Notes: a model not told the origin generated them from the sequence alone. A stretch of 64,000 bases of DNA from Profundibacter amoris (GCF_003544895.1 NZ_CP032125.1:634001-698000), one strand, 5' to 3'. Shown: positions 1-10,188, counted from the stretch's first letter. Translations and numbers: made by a program.

Positions 1-306
1 GATGTGCGTCCAAGACGGAGTGTTGGGGATTTGAGGGGGGATGTCAAATGTGTGGCGAGGTTTGAATAGCCCTCTGCAAAGCCGGACTAACGCGCAAAAA
101 TGGCGGCGCCCGACCTGGTGGGCGCGTGCCACTGCATGCTCCACCTGACGGAGCGTCTGTATCATTCATTTACCTTTCACCCTGTTGCAACGTTGCGTAG
201 CGCCCTCCATGGGGAGGTCGGGCGCTGTCATTTTTGCAAAATGACGGGTGCCAGTGGTGCAGGGTTTATAGGTCTACGCCCAAATGAGGCGAGGGATCAA
301 TAACGC
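1..306. other. Intergenic region downstream of uvrB
   Basis: No convincing gene is visible. The stretch contains a perfect 8-bp palindromic stem at 227-245 (GTCATTTT, loop TGC, AAAATGAC) and an 11-bp inverted repeat GCGCCCGACCT (106-116) with AGGTCGGGCGC (215-225). These could help end the leftward uvrB transcript, but no clear T-run follows, so their role is open. Confidence 0.4.
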
Positions 307-2442
<2,136 letters not shown>

Positions 2443-2894
2443 CGCGTGATTCCTATCTGGGCCGCCAGTTTTGATCTGTTTTTGTTCTTCTGCAAGGGGG
2501 TGCTTTGGCACAGTTAGAATTCCCCATGTTTTTATGGTAAAAGAGTGTAAGTTTTATCAAATAGTTAAAACTATAGGAGGATTTTTAGACATTTTGCCAC
2601 AACTCAAGGGGTATTTTTCTGTTGCCAGTTAGAAAAACTATGCTTAACGTAAGGGGGCAAGCAGAAGAATTGATTGTCGATCAAGCGCACACCCACCCCA
2701 CCCTCGCTCCCTAGCACTTGATCGGCAATCGCTTGTTTTTTCCCGGTACGGTGCAGGCGATGTGGTGATTTATCGGTGGGTTTGTGTGCCGAAATCCGGC
2801 AAATCGATATCCGGTTCCCTGCCTGTGCAATGTATGCTTGCGCATGCCGCCGATATTCGGGATAACAGGACAACGGAAAATCGGAGACTCAATC
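2443..2894. other. Divergent intergenic region, possible small RNA
   Basis: This region lies between leftward uvrB and the rightward complex I gene, so it should hold both promoters. It has no credible protein gene. Its main feature is a strong terminator-like hairpin at 2672-2741 that points rightward although no gene precedes it on that strand, which suggests a short non-coding transcript starting somewhere around 2520-2640. Clear -35/-10 boxes could not be assigned. Confidence 0.4.
2672..2741 (+). terminator. Rho-independent terminator-like hairpin with C-rich loop
   Basis: Left arm 2672-2688 pairs with right arm 2714-2730 at 15 of 17 positions with the two others as wobbles or mismatches. 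The 25-nt loop is very C-rich (CACCCACCCCACCC at its core), and a run of six T follows at about 2735-2740. A C-rich loop would suit binding to Shine-Dalgarno sequences, as in known alphaproteobacterial CCUCC-loop small RNAs; that link is inference. Confidence 0.5.
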
Positions 2895-3206
2895 ATGCTT
2901 GCGCGGATTTACCAACCTGCCAGAAATGCCATGCAATCGGGCACAGCCAAAAGCCGTAAATGGGTGCTGGAATTTGCACCCGAAGCTGCCCGTAACATCG
3001 ATCCCTTGATGGGTTGGACCGGGTCCAGCGATATGGATTCGCAAGTGCGGTTGAAATTCGACACCAAAGAAGCCGCAATCGAATATGCCGAACAGCACGG
3101 CATTGACGCACAGGTGTTCGAGCCACACAAACGCAAGCCGGTGGTCCGCCCCGGCGGTTACGGCGAAAACTTTGCCACCAACCGGCGCAGCGTCTGGACC
3201 CACTAG
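2895..3206 (+). CDS. NADH dehydrogenase accessory subunit, NDUFS4-like (ETC complex I subunit)
   Basis: A 103-residue protein of the NDUFS4/18-kDa family, a supernumerary subunit of respiratory complex I conserved between alphaproteobacteria and mitochondria, located at the matrix or cytoplasmic arm. Family hallmarks visible are the N-terminal [14 protein letters not shown], the central LEFAP and [14 protein letters not shown], the EAIEYAE-like helix ([11 protein letters not shown]) and the C-terminal YGENFATNR. The start at 2895 gives the family's usual N-terminus; a longer frame to 2784 lacks conservation. It stands alone, away from any nuo operon, as is common in this group. A tRNA gene follows 43 nt downstream. 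Confidence 0.92.
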   Translation: MLARIYQPARNAMQSGTAKSRKWVLEFAPEAARNIDPLMGWTGSSDMDSQVRLKFDTKEAAIEYAEQHGIDAQVFEPHKRKPVVRPGGYGENFATNRRSVWTH

Positions 3207-3249
3207 GGGTTGCTTTTTCGCGTCCTTTCTCGCAGTAAGCCATGAAATT

Positions 3250-3326
3250 GGTCCCGTAGCTCAACTGGATAGAGCACCTGACTTCTAATCAGGGGGTTGC
3301 AGGTTCGAGTCCTGCCGGGATCGCCA
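3250..3326 (+). tRNA. tRNA-Arg, anticodon UCU
   Basis: A 77-nt cloverleaf with an encoded CCA end. The acceptor stem GGTCCCG pairs with CGGGATC (one G-T), the anticodon stem CCTGA/TCAGG encloses the loop CTTCTAA with anticodon TCT, and the T-stem GCAGG/CCTGC encloses TTCGAGT. It reads AGA arginine codons. A PAP2 gene starts 24 nt further on, possibly co-transcribed. Confidence 0.97.
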
Positions 3327-3350
3327 TATGTCTACTGGAGAAGACCGAGC

Positions 3351-4046
3351 ATGGATCAGCCCCCCATTCGTATCAACCGTGTGCGGCATCTGGTTGTGTA
3401 TGTTGTACTGCTGTTCGTTGTGGTGCTGGGGCTGGAAAATACCGGTCTGGATATCGCAATTCAGCATTTCTTTTATCGCAACGGCGCGTGGCTGGTGGAT
3501 AGTGCCCAGCCGGTGATCCGGTTCCTTTTCTATGATGCGCCGAAAAAACTTCTGGTGCTCTATGCCATCCTGATCCTGCTGGCGCTGGTGTTGTCCTTCG
3601 TGCTCAAACCCATGCGCCGTTTTCGCACCCGCAACAATCTGTTCATTCTACTGTGCCTGCTGCTGGTGCCTGCTGTGGTCGGGCTGGGCAAAAAGGAAAC
3701 CCATGTGCATTGCCCTTATCAGTTACAGGAATTCGGTGGCGAAGTGCCCTATGTGACGCTGTTTGAAGCCAATAAATACGAAGCACCGGGGCGGTGCTTT
3801 CCGGCGGGTCATGCCTCGGGCGGGTTTGCGCTGTTGTTGTTTGTGCTGATTGCCGCAACACGACGCCAGCAAATGGCGGCGCTGTCGGGGGCGATGGCCT
3901 TGGGCTGGGCGATGGGGGGCTACCAGATGGTGAATGGGCGGCATTTCCTAAGCCATACGTTAACCACCATTCTGCTGGCCTGGATCGTTATCCTGCTGGT
4001 GCATCTGGCGCTGTTTGGCCGACGATACTATAGCGTTTCGACTTGA
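3351..4046 (+). CDS. PAP2-family membrane phosphatase
   Basis: A 231-residue integral membrane phosphatase of the PAP2 superfamily, acting on lipid phosphates or pyrophosphates at the outer face of the inner membrane. Hydrophobic segments lie at about residues 12-28, 58-80, 90-103, 150-165 and 200-225. The catalytic motifs are CFPAGHASGG (the P-S/A-GH core) and GRHFLSHTLTT (the R-x5-H-xxx-D-like region, here with T in the last position). Upstream, KKETHVHCPYQL resembles the K-containing first motif of LpxE/LpxT-like members. The start at 3351 follows GGAG 14 nt upstream and gives a normal length; a frame extending back into the tRNA is not credible. Exact substrate is unknown. Confidence 0.82.
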   Translation: MDQPPIRINRVRHLVVYVVLLFVVVLGLENTGLDIAIQHFFYRNGAWLVDSAQPVIRFLFYDAPKKLLVLYAILILLALVLSFVLKPMRRFRTRNNLFILLCLLLVPAVVGLGKKETHVHCPYQLQEFGGEVPYVTLFEANKYEAPGRCFPAGHASGGFALLLFVLIAATRRQQMAALSGAMALGWAMGGYQMVNGRHFLSHTLTTILLAWIVILLVHLALFGRRYYSVST

Positions 4047-4050
4047 GTTT

Positions 4051-4115
4051 GAAACATGCCCTGCCAACGAACGCCATTGCTGCGCAATCGCTGCCTCGTT
4101 GGCAGGGCATATTTC
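4051..4115. terminator. Large bidirectional hairpin between convergent genes
   Basis: Arms 4051-4070 and 4096-4115 match at 19 of 20 positions (core ATGCCCTGCCAACGA with its exact complement). The 25-nt loop carries a second small stem, ATTGC with GCAAT. It sits exactly between the convergent PAP2 and soxT genes, so a bidirectional transcription stop is likely, although T-runs are weak. Confidence 0.55.
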
Positions 4116-4142
4116 ACAGATGCAATGAAAAGCCGAAACGCT

Positions 4143-5189
4143 TTATTCCGGCTCGAACCCGTGAATCAGGTGGCGCAGGCCGATCAGACCGCCGGCTGCA
4201 ATCGCGGCCAGTGTGACAGGGCCGGAATAGGCCAGCGTTGAAAACGCCGACAGCCCCTGACCGACCGAACAGCCCAAAGCGGTGACGCCGCCGATCCCCA
4301 TCAGGGCAGCACCGCCCACCTGACGGCCCAGTTCGCGCGGGTCTTCGCAGGCTTCCCATTTGAAATCCCGTTTGATGGACGAGCCGATGAAGGCGCCGAT
4401 AATCACACCCAGAACCGAGCCAACGGAAAACACCAGACCACCGGCCGAGGATGTCATCAGCCAGATCAGCGTGCGACCCAGCGGGGCGGTGAAGGTATAG
4501 CTTTCGACCATGACTTCGCCAAAGCTGCGGTCGTTCAGGAACGACGTGCCCCAGAACCCGAAAGTGATGGCAAATCCGACCGCAACCGACCAGAATATCT
4601 GTTCGTGATTGTTGCGCAGTTTTTCATAGGACAACGCCCACAGGATCAGCACGGTGGCAAAGGCCAGCGCGATGGCGAAGGGGGCTATGCCGGTGGCCGC
4701 CCCCAATGTGTAGGCGATCGAGCTGATCTCTTCGGAAGGTTCTTCCTTTATCAGCAACAGACGCGGGGCGGCCAGCGGGCCGTTCAGAGTGATAAAACTG
4801 AATATCGCCATAACCACCAGCACCACCAGGGCGCGCAGATCGCCGCCGCCAAACCGTGTTAACGCCGAATAACCGCAGTTGCCAGCCATCGCCATGCCAT
4901 AGCCAAACAGCAATCCGCCGAAAATACTGGCCAGCGGGTTCCATTTGACCTGATGATAGAAGGACAGGGAGAAGTCGAAAATTCCGGCGGTGTTCAGGGT
5001 GAAAACGCCGATGATCGCTGCGCCAAGGGCCATGCCCCACATCCGCAAACGGGTCTGGTCTTGCCCGTAGACAGCAGTTTCCAGCGCGCCCAGCGAACAG
5101 AAATACCCCATCCGTCCGGCAAGGCCCAGAATAACACCGCCAAACAACCCGACAAGGGCCGCCTGGGCGCCAAAAGGCAGCAAATCCAT
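4143..5189 (-). CDS. soxT: YeeE/YedE-family sulfur transporter, SoxT-like
   Basis: A 348-residue multi-pass membrane protein of the YeeE/YedE (TsuA-like) family. Relatives import thiosulfate, and homologues called SoxT occur beside soxRS in other alphaproteobacterial sox clusters. The protein is hydrophobic throughout, with two inverted halves. Conserved family cysteines are visible in GRMGYFCSLG near the N-terminus, AGNCGYSAL in the first half and LGCSVGQG near the C-terminus, where relatives relay thiosulfate by hydrogen bonding. The ATG at 5189 follows GGGAGGA at 5 nt. It lies downstream of soxR on the same strand but beyond a terminator-like hairpin, so it may have its own promoter. The substrate (thiosulfate or another sulfur species) is inferred from family and location. 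Confidence 0.85.
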   Translation of the reverse strand: MDLLPFGAQAALVGLFGGVILGLAGRMGYFCSLGALETAVYGQDQTRLRMWGMALGAAIIGVFTLNTAGIFDFSLSFYHQVKWNPLASIFGGLLFGYGMAMAGNCGYSALTRFGGGDLRALVVLVVMAIFSFITLNGPLAAPRLLLIKEEPSEEISSIAYTLGAATGIAPFAIALAFATVLILWALSYEKLRNNHEQIFWSVAVGFAITFGFWGTSFLNDRSFGEVMVESYTFTAPLGRTLIWLMTSSAGGLVFSVGSVLGVIIGAFIGSSIKRDFKWEACEDPRELGRQVGGAALMGIGGVTALGCSVGQGLSAFSTLAYSGPVTLAAIAAGGLIGLRHLIHGFEPE

Positions 5190-5292
5190 AAAATCCTCCC
5201 GCGTGCCGGTTTGTCCGGTCTGTTCTCGGATAGGATATTTGTGCGACAGACTGCCATGCAGGTTCAAGGAAAATCGTGTAACAAGGGCTGGA

Positions 5293-5346
5293 AAAAGGAA
5301 AAACCCGCAAGGCCAATCAAGGCCATACGGGCAATTACTGCGGGTT
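5293..5346 (-). terminator. Probable terminator downstream of soxR
   Basis: Read leftward, AACCCGCA (5346-5339) pairs with TGCGGGTT (5309-5302), followed by a T-rich stretch (TTTCCTTTTTCC). It lies 50 nt past the soxR stop and before soxT, so the two genes may form separate transcription units. Confidence 0.5.
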
Positions 5347-5393
5347 GCGCCCCGCAAGGGCCGTTACAACCCGACAAACCGGGGTGGGTCAGG

Positions 5394-5750
5394 CTATTCC
5401 TGTTCGGTGCCGCAGAACAGGTTGTAGACCAGATCGATTGCCTGACGGGCCTTTGTATCGCCCAGCTTGTAATAGATCGTTTTGCCTTCGCGCCGGTATT
5501 TGACCAGCACTTCCAGCCGCAGCCGCGCCAGTTGCTGGCTGACGGATGCCTGCCGCGATGACAGCAGTTTTTCCAGCTCGGTCACAGTTTTTTCACCCGA
5601 TGACAGGTGGCACAGGATCATCAACCGCCCCTCGTGTCCCAAGGCCTTTAGAAAGGACGAGGCTTCGCTTGCGCGCCCGCCCAGTTCTTCGGTGTCGACG
5701 CCATCTTTGCTGGCTGCCGTGTTGTTAAAACCGGTTAGTGTCGCTTCCAT
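5394..5750 (-). CDS. soxR: ArsR-family persulfide-responsive repressor SoxR
   Basis: A 118-residue winged-helix repressor of the ArsR family, most like SoxR/BigR/SqrR. The recognition helix region is RQASVSQQLARLRLE, the wing REGKTIYYKL. Two cysteines, C47 (LMILCHLS) and C113 (VYNLFCG), are 66 residues apart, the spacing known for the persulfide-sensing pair of SqrR (C41/C107), so sulfane sulfur rather than metal is the likely signal. In Paracoccus, SoxR represses soxSV and soxX transcription, and this gene stands in the equivalent place. An unusual Val replaces the common Gly in LRLEVLV, just after the recognition helix. A close paralogue lies at the other end of the cluster. Confidence 0.93.
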   Translation of the reverse strand: MEATLTGFNNTAASKDGVDTEELGGRASEASSFLKALGHEGRLMILCHLSSGEKTVTELEKLLSSRQASVSQQLARLRLEVLVKYRREGKTIYYKLGDTKARQAIDLVYNLFCGTEQE

Positions 5751-5916
5751 TGGAACGCTCCTTACTCTTAATCAGAACCCGGGTTCGTCATTCGGCCCAA
5801 AACGGGCAATTTCATTGACCGGCACAGAAGGTTATCCCCTGATACGGCATTTTCGGCAGCTCCAGAACCTGTCCTTTGGGCAGGTGTGCGATATTTCGCG
5901 CGTTGGCTGTAAACCA

Positions 5917-6303
5917 TCATGCGCCCGGATCCTTTTGCAGATCCTCGGGCAGCTTTTTAATCATGGTTTCCATGAACCACCAGAAAAACTCGTCGCTTTG
6001 ATACCCTTCGATACGACCGACTTCCTGACCGTCGTTCAACAGGATGAATGTCGGCGTATAAACAGGCGGGGAATTCAGCGTAATACCCTTTTCAAGCGGG
6101 GCATGAATCATCACTTTTACCAGCGGTGCGATGCGCCCTTCGGCAGTTTTCGGGTAAATCGGCCCGATCTCGGCCTTCCAGCGTTCGCACCATGGGCAGC
6201 CATCCTGCTCAAACATCATCAATCGTACATCTGCGATAACCTGTTGGGATGTCAGGAAAAATCCAAACATCAATCCAGATAGTAAGGTTAATATCCGCAA
6301 CAT
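5917..6303 (-). CDS. soxS: Periplasmic thioredoxin SoxS
   Basis: A 128-residue exported thioredoxin-fold protein. An N-terminal hydrophobic signal (residues 3-24, ending VIA) precedes the mature fold, and the active-site pair is C36-P-W-C39 in DGCPWCERW; the cis-proline loop is TPTFILL. In Paracoccus pantotrophus SoxS is needed to reactivate the Sox system, probably by reducing the SoxY carrier cysteine. The start at 6303 follows AAGGA and gives a proper signal peptide; an upstream in-frame start would put the signal inside the protein. It is divergent from soxV with a 70-nt shared promoter region. The 166 nt back to soxR hold nothing else obvious. Confidence 0.92.
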   Translation of the reverse strand: MLRILTLLSGLMFGFFLTSQQVIADVRLMMFEQDGCPWCERWKAEIGPIYPKTAEGRIAPLVKVMIHAPLEKGITLNSPPVYTPTFILLNDGQEVGRIEGYQSDEFFWWFMETMIKKLPEDLQKDPGA

Positions 6304-6373
6304 CAAACGGTATCCTTGCGTTACATAGATATATGATAATATGTTTTGACCAAGCGGACAAGGACAACACAAC
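6304..6373. promoter_or_regulatory. soxS-soxV divergent promoter/operator region
   Basis: This 70-nt AT-rich spacer must hold promoters for soxS and soxV. It contains an interrupted inverted repeat CATA-GATA-TATG at about 6324-6335 and the AT-rich run ATATATGATAATATG. In Paracoccus pantotrophus SoxR binds the equivalent spacer; binding here is inferred. Confidence 0.45.
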
Positions 6374-7111
6374 ATGTTTGATGCGACATTTGGCGGCGCG
6401 ATGCTGCAAGGTTTGATTGCTTTCTTTTCACCCTGCGTGCTGCCAATGGTGCCATTTTACTTTAGCTACATGGCCGGGATTTCGATGTCGGAGCTGCAAA
6501 GCGATGACAGTATCGCACCGGGCGCGGCGCGGCGGCTGGTTATTTCTGCGCTGTTTTTTGCGCTGGGTGTGACGACGATCTTCTTCCTTTTGGGCATGGG
6601 GGCCACGGCGGCGGGGCAAACCGTGCGGATGTGGAAAACCGAGCTGACCTACGCGGCGGCGGCGATCATATTCGTGTTCGGCCTGCATTTTCTGGGCGTC
6701 TTGCGGGTGCCGTTCCTGTATCGCGAGGCGAAATTCGAAAGCAAGGCCGACCCGTCCACCATAGTTGGCGCTTATGTGATGGGGCTGGCGTTCGGCTTTG
6801 GCTGGTCGGCTTGCGTTGGGCCGATGCTGGCCAGCATCCTGTTTCTGGCTTCGATGAAGGATTCGGTGATGCAAGGCGGGTTGCTGTTGATGACTTTCGG
6901 TCTGGCCATGACATCGCCCTTTGTTCTGGCCGCGTTTTTCGCCAAACCGTTCCTGCGCTGGATGGCGCGGAATCGCAAATATCTGGCCTATGTCGAAAAA
7001 GTGATGGGGTTGATGCTGATCCTGTTTGCTATTCTGATGGTGACAAACACCCTGAATGTCATCGCCAATTTCATGATCGAAATGTTCCCGTGGTTCCAGA
7101 CCATCGGCTAG
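6374..7111 (+). CDS. soxV: CcdA-family membrane thiol transporter SoxV
   Basis: A 245-residue membrane protein with six predicted helices of the CcdA/DsbD-beta family. It moves reducing equivalents from cytoplasmic thioredoxin to periplasmic thiol proteins. The two conserved redox cysteines are in FFSPCVLPMVPFYFSY (helix 1) and GWSACVGPMLASIL (helix 4), both with the typical neighbouring prolines. In Paracoccus SoxV, with SoxW and SoxS, keeps the SoxY cysteine active. It is the first gene of the rightward sox transcript, 17 nt before soxW. Confidence 0.94.
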   Translation: MFDATFGGAMLQGLIAFFSPCVLPMVPFYFSYMAGISMSELQSDDSIAPGAARRLVISALFFALGVTTIFFLLGMGATAAGQTVRMWKTELTYAAAAIIFVFGLHFLGVLRVPFLYREAKFESKADPSTIVGAYVMGLAFGFGWSACVGPMLASILFLASMKDSVMQGGLLLMTFGLAMTSPFVLAAFFAKPFLRWMARNRKYLAYVEKVMGLMLILFAILMVTNTLNVIANFMIEMFPWFQTIG

Positions 7112-7128
7112 CACTGAAAGGATACCCC

Positions 7129-7698
7129 ATGCGTTTTCTCGGATTTGTATTTGCGGTTTTGATGGCGGTTTCAATGCCTGCGATCGCCGTTGAAATGGGC
7201 GACGACGGCTTGCACAAACCGACATGGCTGGAAGACACCTTCAAGGATGTGCGCGAGGATCTGGCCACAGCCAACGCGCAGGGCAAGCGGCTGTTGATCA
7301 TCTGGGAGCAACGCGGCTGTATCTACTGCAACAAAATGCACAACGAGATTTTCCCACAGCCGGAAATTGACAAACTGCTGCGCGAGAAATTCTATGTGGT
7401 GCAGATGAACCTGTTTGGAGATCTTGAAGTGACCGATCTGGACGGCACGGTTCTGCCTGAACGTGAAATGGCCGGTCGCTGGGGAATCATATTTACACCG
7501 ACCATGATGTTCATGCGCGATGGCGAGACGGACGAGGATCTGGCCAGCGAATTTGCCGCCGCCACCATGCCCGGTGCCTTTGGCAAATACACCACGCGGC
7601 ATCTGATGGAATGGATATTGCAAAAAGGGTATGACGGGGACGAGCCGTTTCAGAAATACCACGCGCGGATGCTGAAAGAAGAGGGAATTATCGAATAG
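7129..7698 (+). CDS. soxW: Periplasmic thioredoxin SoxW
   Basis: A 189-residue exported thioredoxin-like protein. The signal peptide covers residues 1-20 (cleavage after AIA), and the active-site motif is C64-I-Y-C67 in RGCIYCNKM; the cis-Pro loop is FTPTMMF. It is the expected electron acceptor of SoxV. The start follows AAAGGA at 6 nt. The C-terminal part (ILQKGYDGDEPFQKY) matches the SoxW/YyaL-like thioredoxin group. The 191 nt after the stop form the soxX promoter region. Confidence 0.92.
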   Translation: MRFLGFVFAVLMAVSMPAIAVEMGDDGLHKPTWLEDTFKDVREDLATANAQGKRLLIIWEQRGCIYCNKMHNEIFPQPEIDKLLREKFYVVQMNLFGDLEVTDLDGTVLPEREMAGRWGIIFTPTMMFMRDGETDEDLASEFAAATMPGAFGKYTTRHLMEWILQKGYDGDEPFQKYHARMLKEEGIIE

Positions 7699-7889
7699 AA
7701 TATCCGCCGGTTTCGGGCCGGAATTAAAAAATTTTCTTGCGGATCACCCCGCGTTTATTGGGGTTTTTGCAAAGATTTTGCGCTGATACATTCATACATA
7801 CTAATTTATTCCAAATATCGGTTGCGGGGGTGCGACAATTTGTTCTACCATTTGGGTTCGGAGGACAGAATCCAATGGGAGGAAATATA
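7699..7889 (+). promoter_or_regulatory. soxX promoter/operator region
   Basis: Intergenic region before the structural sox operon. It contains ATTC-N8-TAAT at 7790-7805, one base from the ATTC-N8-GAAT operator described for the related repressor SqrR, inside an AT-rich tract. A GC-rich repeat followed by AATTAAAAAATTTT at about 7706-7737 could attenuate soxVW transcription. GGGAGGA at 7878-7884 is the soxX ribosome binding site. Confidence 0.4.
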
Positions 7890-8360
7890 ATGAAGCCAGC
7901 TGTTTTAGGCATGGCCGTCTTGTTCGCAGCAACGACTGCGGTATCCGCAGCCGAGGTTGCGCCAGGTGACGTGGTTTTCGATGAGGGTGCAGTTGCCCAG
8001 TCGCTGACCGGTGTTCCTGGTGACCCGGTAAACGGGCGTATGGTTGTTGCCAGCAAGAAACACGGGAATTGCGTCGCATGTCATACGAATGACGAAATGC
8101 CCGATGTTGCGTTCCAGGGCGATATCGGACCCAATCTTGCGGGTGTCGCAGATCGTTACAGCGAAGCGCAGATCCGGGGCATTCTGGTGAATGCCGACAT
8201 TACTTTTGAAGATTCGTTTATGCCATCATTCTACCGCGTAGATGGGTATATTCGTCCCGGCAAGCGTTACACCGGCAAAGCGGCGGATGACACATTCGGC
8301 CCGCTGCTGAGTGCGCAGGAAATTGAAGATGTGCTCGCATATCTGACAACCCTTAAATAA
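7890..8360 (+). CDS. soxX: Sulfur oxidation c-type cytochrome SoxX
   Basis: A 156-residue periplasmic monoheme cytochrome c, the electron-accepting subunit of the SoxXA L-cysteine S-thiosulfotransferase. Signal peptide 1-20 (AVSA), heme attachment C61-V-A-C64-H65, and probable axial Met111 in DSFMPSFYRV. The start at 7890 follows GGGAGGA at 5 nt and gives the expected signal peptide; longer in-frame starts lack one. It heads soxXYZABCDEF, an unbroken set of genes with short gaps or overlaps. Confidence 0.95.
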   Translation: MKPAVLGMAVLFAATTAVSAAEVAPGDVVFDEGAVAQSLTGVPGDPVNGRMVVASKKHGNCVACHTNDEMPDVAFQGDIGPNLAGVADRYSEAQIRGILVNADITFEDSFMPSFYRVDGYIRPGKRYTGKAADDTFGPLLSAQEIEDVLAYLTTLK

Positions 8361-8380
8361 TGAAAACGAGGAGAATTCAT

Positions 8381-8797
8381 ATGGAATTGACGAGACGCAA
8401 TGCACTGGCCATCGGTGCCGGCGCGTTCGCCGCGACGATCCTGCCCTTTAAGGTATCCGCTGCTGCGGACGAGGCCATGATGGCCTTTACCGGCGGCGCG
8501 GATGTAGCCGACGGCGGAATCACGATCACAAGTCCCGAAATCGCGGAAAACGGCAACACTGTGCCAGTATCCGTAGACGCCCCCGGCGCGGTTTCGATCC
8601 TTTTGCTGGCTGACGGCAACCCGGATCCGAAAACGGCTGTTGCCAACTTTGGCCCGCTGGCCGCTGCGCAGAGAGTATCAATGCGCATCCGTCTGGCCGG
8701 TTCGCAGAACATCGTTGCAATTGCCAAAATGGCCGACGGCAGCTTTGTCAAAGCATCGAACCCCATCAAAGTTACAATCGGCGGCTGCGGCGGCTAA
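8381..8797 (+). CDS. soxY: Thiosulfate carrier subunit SoxY
   Basis: A 138-residue periplasmic carrier protein. The twin-arginine signal TRRNALAIGAGAFAA marks export in folded form together with SoxZ. The C-terminus is the family swinging arm GGCGG, whose cysteine C136 carries the substrate as S-thiosulfonate during each oxidation step. The start at 8381 follows CGAGGAG at 7 nt. It precedes soxZ by 20 nt, and the two products form the SoxYZ heterodimer. Confidence 0.96.
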   Translation: MELTRRNALAIGAGAFAATILPFKVSAAADEAMMAFTGGADVADGGITITSPEIAENGNTVPVSVDAPGAVSILLLADGNPDPKTAVANFGPLAAAQRVSMRIRLAGSQNIVAIAKMADGSFVKASNPIKVTIGGCGG

Positions 8798-8817
8798 TCT
8801 TCCAAGGAGAAATCAAC

Positions 8818-9147
8818 ATGGCATCTGGTGTAAAACCCCGTGTTAAAGTGCCCAAGTCCGCTGCGGCTGGCTCGAGCATCACAATCAAGACCCTGATCAG
8901 CCACAAGATGGAATCAGGTCGTCGTAAAAACAAAGCCGGCGAACTGATCCCGCGCTCGATCATCAATCGCTTTACCTGCGAATTCAATGGTCAGCCCGTG
9001 ATCGAAGTTCTGATGGAGCCGTCGATTTCGACCAACCCGTTCTTTGAATTTGACGCGACCGTTCCGGAAGCAGGCGAGTTCAAATTCACTTGGTATGATG
9101 ACGATGGCGATGTTTACGAAACATCCAAACCCGTTGCGATCGCCTAA
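8818..9147 (+). CDS. soxZ: SoxYZ carrier subunit SoxZ
   Basis: A 109-residue immunoglobulin-like protein without its own signal peptide; it is exported attached to SoxY by the Tat pathway. Conserved family segments are VKVPKSAAAGSSITIKTLISH, broken as KVPKSAAAGS then TLISHKMESG, and the central RKNKAGELIPRSIINRF. The C-terminal FKFTWYDDDGDVYE is typical. A strong AAGGAG stands 8 nt before the start. Confidence 0.96.
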   Translation: MASGVKPRVKVPKSAAAGSSITIKTLISHKMESGRRKNKAGELIPRSIINRFTCEFNGQPVIEVLMEPSISTNPFFEFDATVPEAGEFKFTWYDDDGDVYETSKPVAIA

Positions 9148-9183
9148 GCGACTTTGAACTACCGACAGGGAGGAGACATAATA

Positions 9184-10059
9184 ATGAAGAATAAGTCGCT
9201 CAAAGCTACTTTTGGTGCTGCTGCCGCAATGGCTGTATTGGCACTTGGTTCCAGCGCTGCATTTGCCGAAACCGATCTGGACAAAGAACTGATCGTGAAT
9301 GGCGAAGAAAAGCTGGTGACACGCGCGCCGGCTGCGGATCATCTAAAGGGCAATCTGGACGAGGTGTTTTCCGGCTGGGTTTTCCGTGCCGATGAAACGC
9401 AAGCATTGCAAATGGATGACTTTGACAACCCCGGCATGATCTTTGTGGATCAGGCAATGGATGCCTGGAATACTGTTGAAGGCACCGAAGGCAAATCCTG
9501 TGCATCATGTCATGGTGATGTCGAGGAAAGCATGGCTGGCGTGAAGGCTGTGTATCCCAAGTGGAACGAAGCCGCTGGCGAAGTGCGTTCGCTTGACATG
9601 CAGATCAACGATTGCCGGACAACCCGCATGGGTGCCGAGCCTTGGAAACTGACCAAGGGCAAGATGACAGCAATGAATGCGCTGATCACGTTGCAATCGC
9701 GTGGCATGCCGGTGAATGTGGCTATTGACGGGCCGGTTCAGTCGATGTGGGAACGGGGTAAGGAAATGTATTACACCAAGACCGGTCAATTGGAAATGTC
9801 CTGCGCCAATTGCCACGAGGACAATTATGACAGGCGCATCCGTGCCGACCATCTGTCCCAGGGCCAGATCAACGGCTTTCCGGTATATCGTCTGAAGAAC
9901 GCAAAACTGAATGCGGTTCATGCCCGCTTTAAAGGTTGTGTTCGTGATACCCGCGCCGAAACCTACAAACCGGGCAGCGAGGATTTCCTTGCGCTGGAAC
10001 TGTATGTGGCATCACGCGGTAACGGTTTGTCGGTCGAAGGGCCTTCGATCCGCAACTGA
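9184..10059 (+). CDS. soxA: Diheme cytochrome SoxA, L-cysteine S-thiosulfotransferase subunit
   Basis: A 291-residue periplasmic diheme cytochrome. The Sec signal peptide ends at about residue 28 (AFA). Heme 1 is bound by C106-A-S-C109-H110 with axial C144 (INDCRTTRMG); the active-site heme 2 by C207-A-N-C210-H211 with axial C252 (FKGCVRDTRAE), which becomes a cysteine persulfide in studied relatives. With SoxX it couples thiosulfate to the SoxY cysteine. Both hemes are present, unlike the monoheme SoxA of green sulfur bacteria. The start at 9184 follows GGGAGGAG; an earlier in-frame start at 9154 would bury the signal. Confidence 0.96.
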   Translation: MKNKSLKATFGAAAAMAVLALGSSAAFAETDLDKELIVNGEEKLVTRAPAADHLKGNLDEVFSGWVFRADETQALQMDDFDNPGMIFVDQAMDAWNTVEGTEGKSCASCHGDVEESMAGVKAVYPKWNEAAGEVRSLDMQINDCRTTRMGAEPWKLTKGKMTAMNALITLQSRGMPVNVAIDGPVQSMWERGKEMYYTKTGQLEMSCANCHEDNYDRRIRADHLSQGQINGFPVYRLKNAKLNAVHARFKGCVRDTRAETYKPGSEDFLALELYVASRGNGLSVEGPSIRN

Positions 10060-10188
10060 TCACTTTCTTGCGCCCCGCCCGAACCGGCGGGGCGCAATTG
10101 CATTTGTTTGTCCATTTATTGAATTTTGCGGGGCAGGGGGCATTTCGCCCTTGGCCCTGTGTGACTGTGAACCAAGGGAGACTACAAT

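Noticed and set aside
106-225. Inverted repeat at the left edge as an insertion-sequence end
   Set aside because: Only 11 bp long, no transposase frame between the arms, and no target-site duplication visible.
2604-2873. 89-codon leftward open frame between uvrB and the complex I gene
   Set aside because: No conserved motif, no ribosome binding site, and it runs across the terminator-like hairpin.
2443-2894. SOS box (GTTC-N7-GTTC) for uvrB
   Set aside because: The pattern was looked for in the upstream region and not found; only single GTTC words are present.
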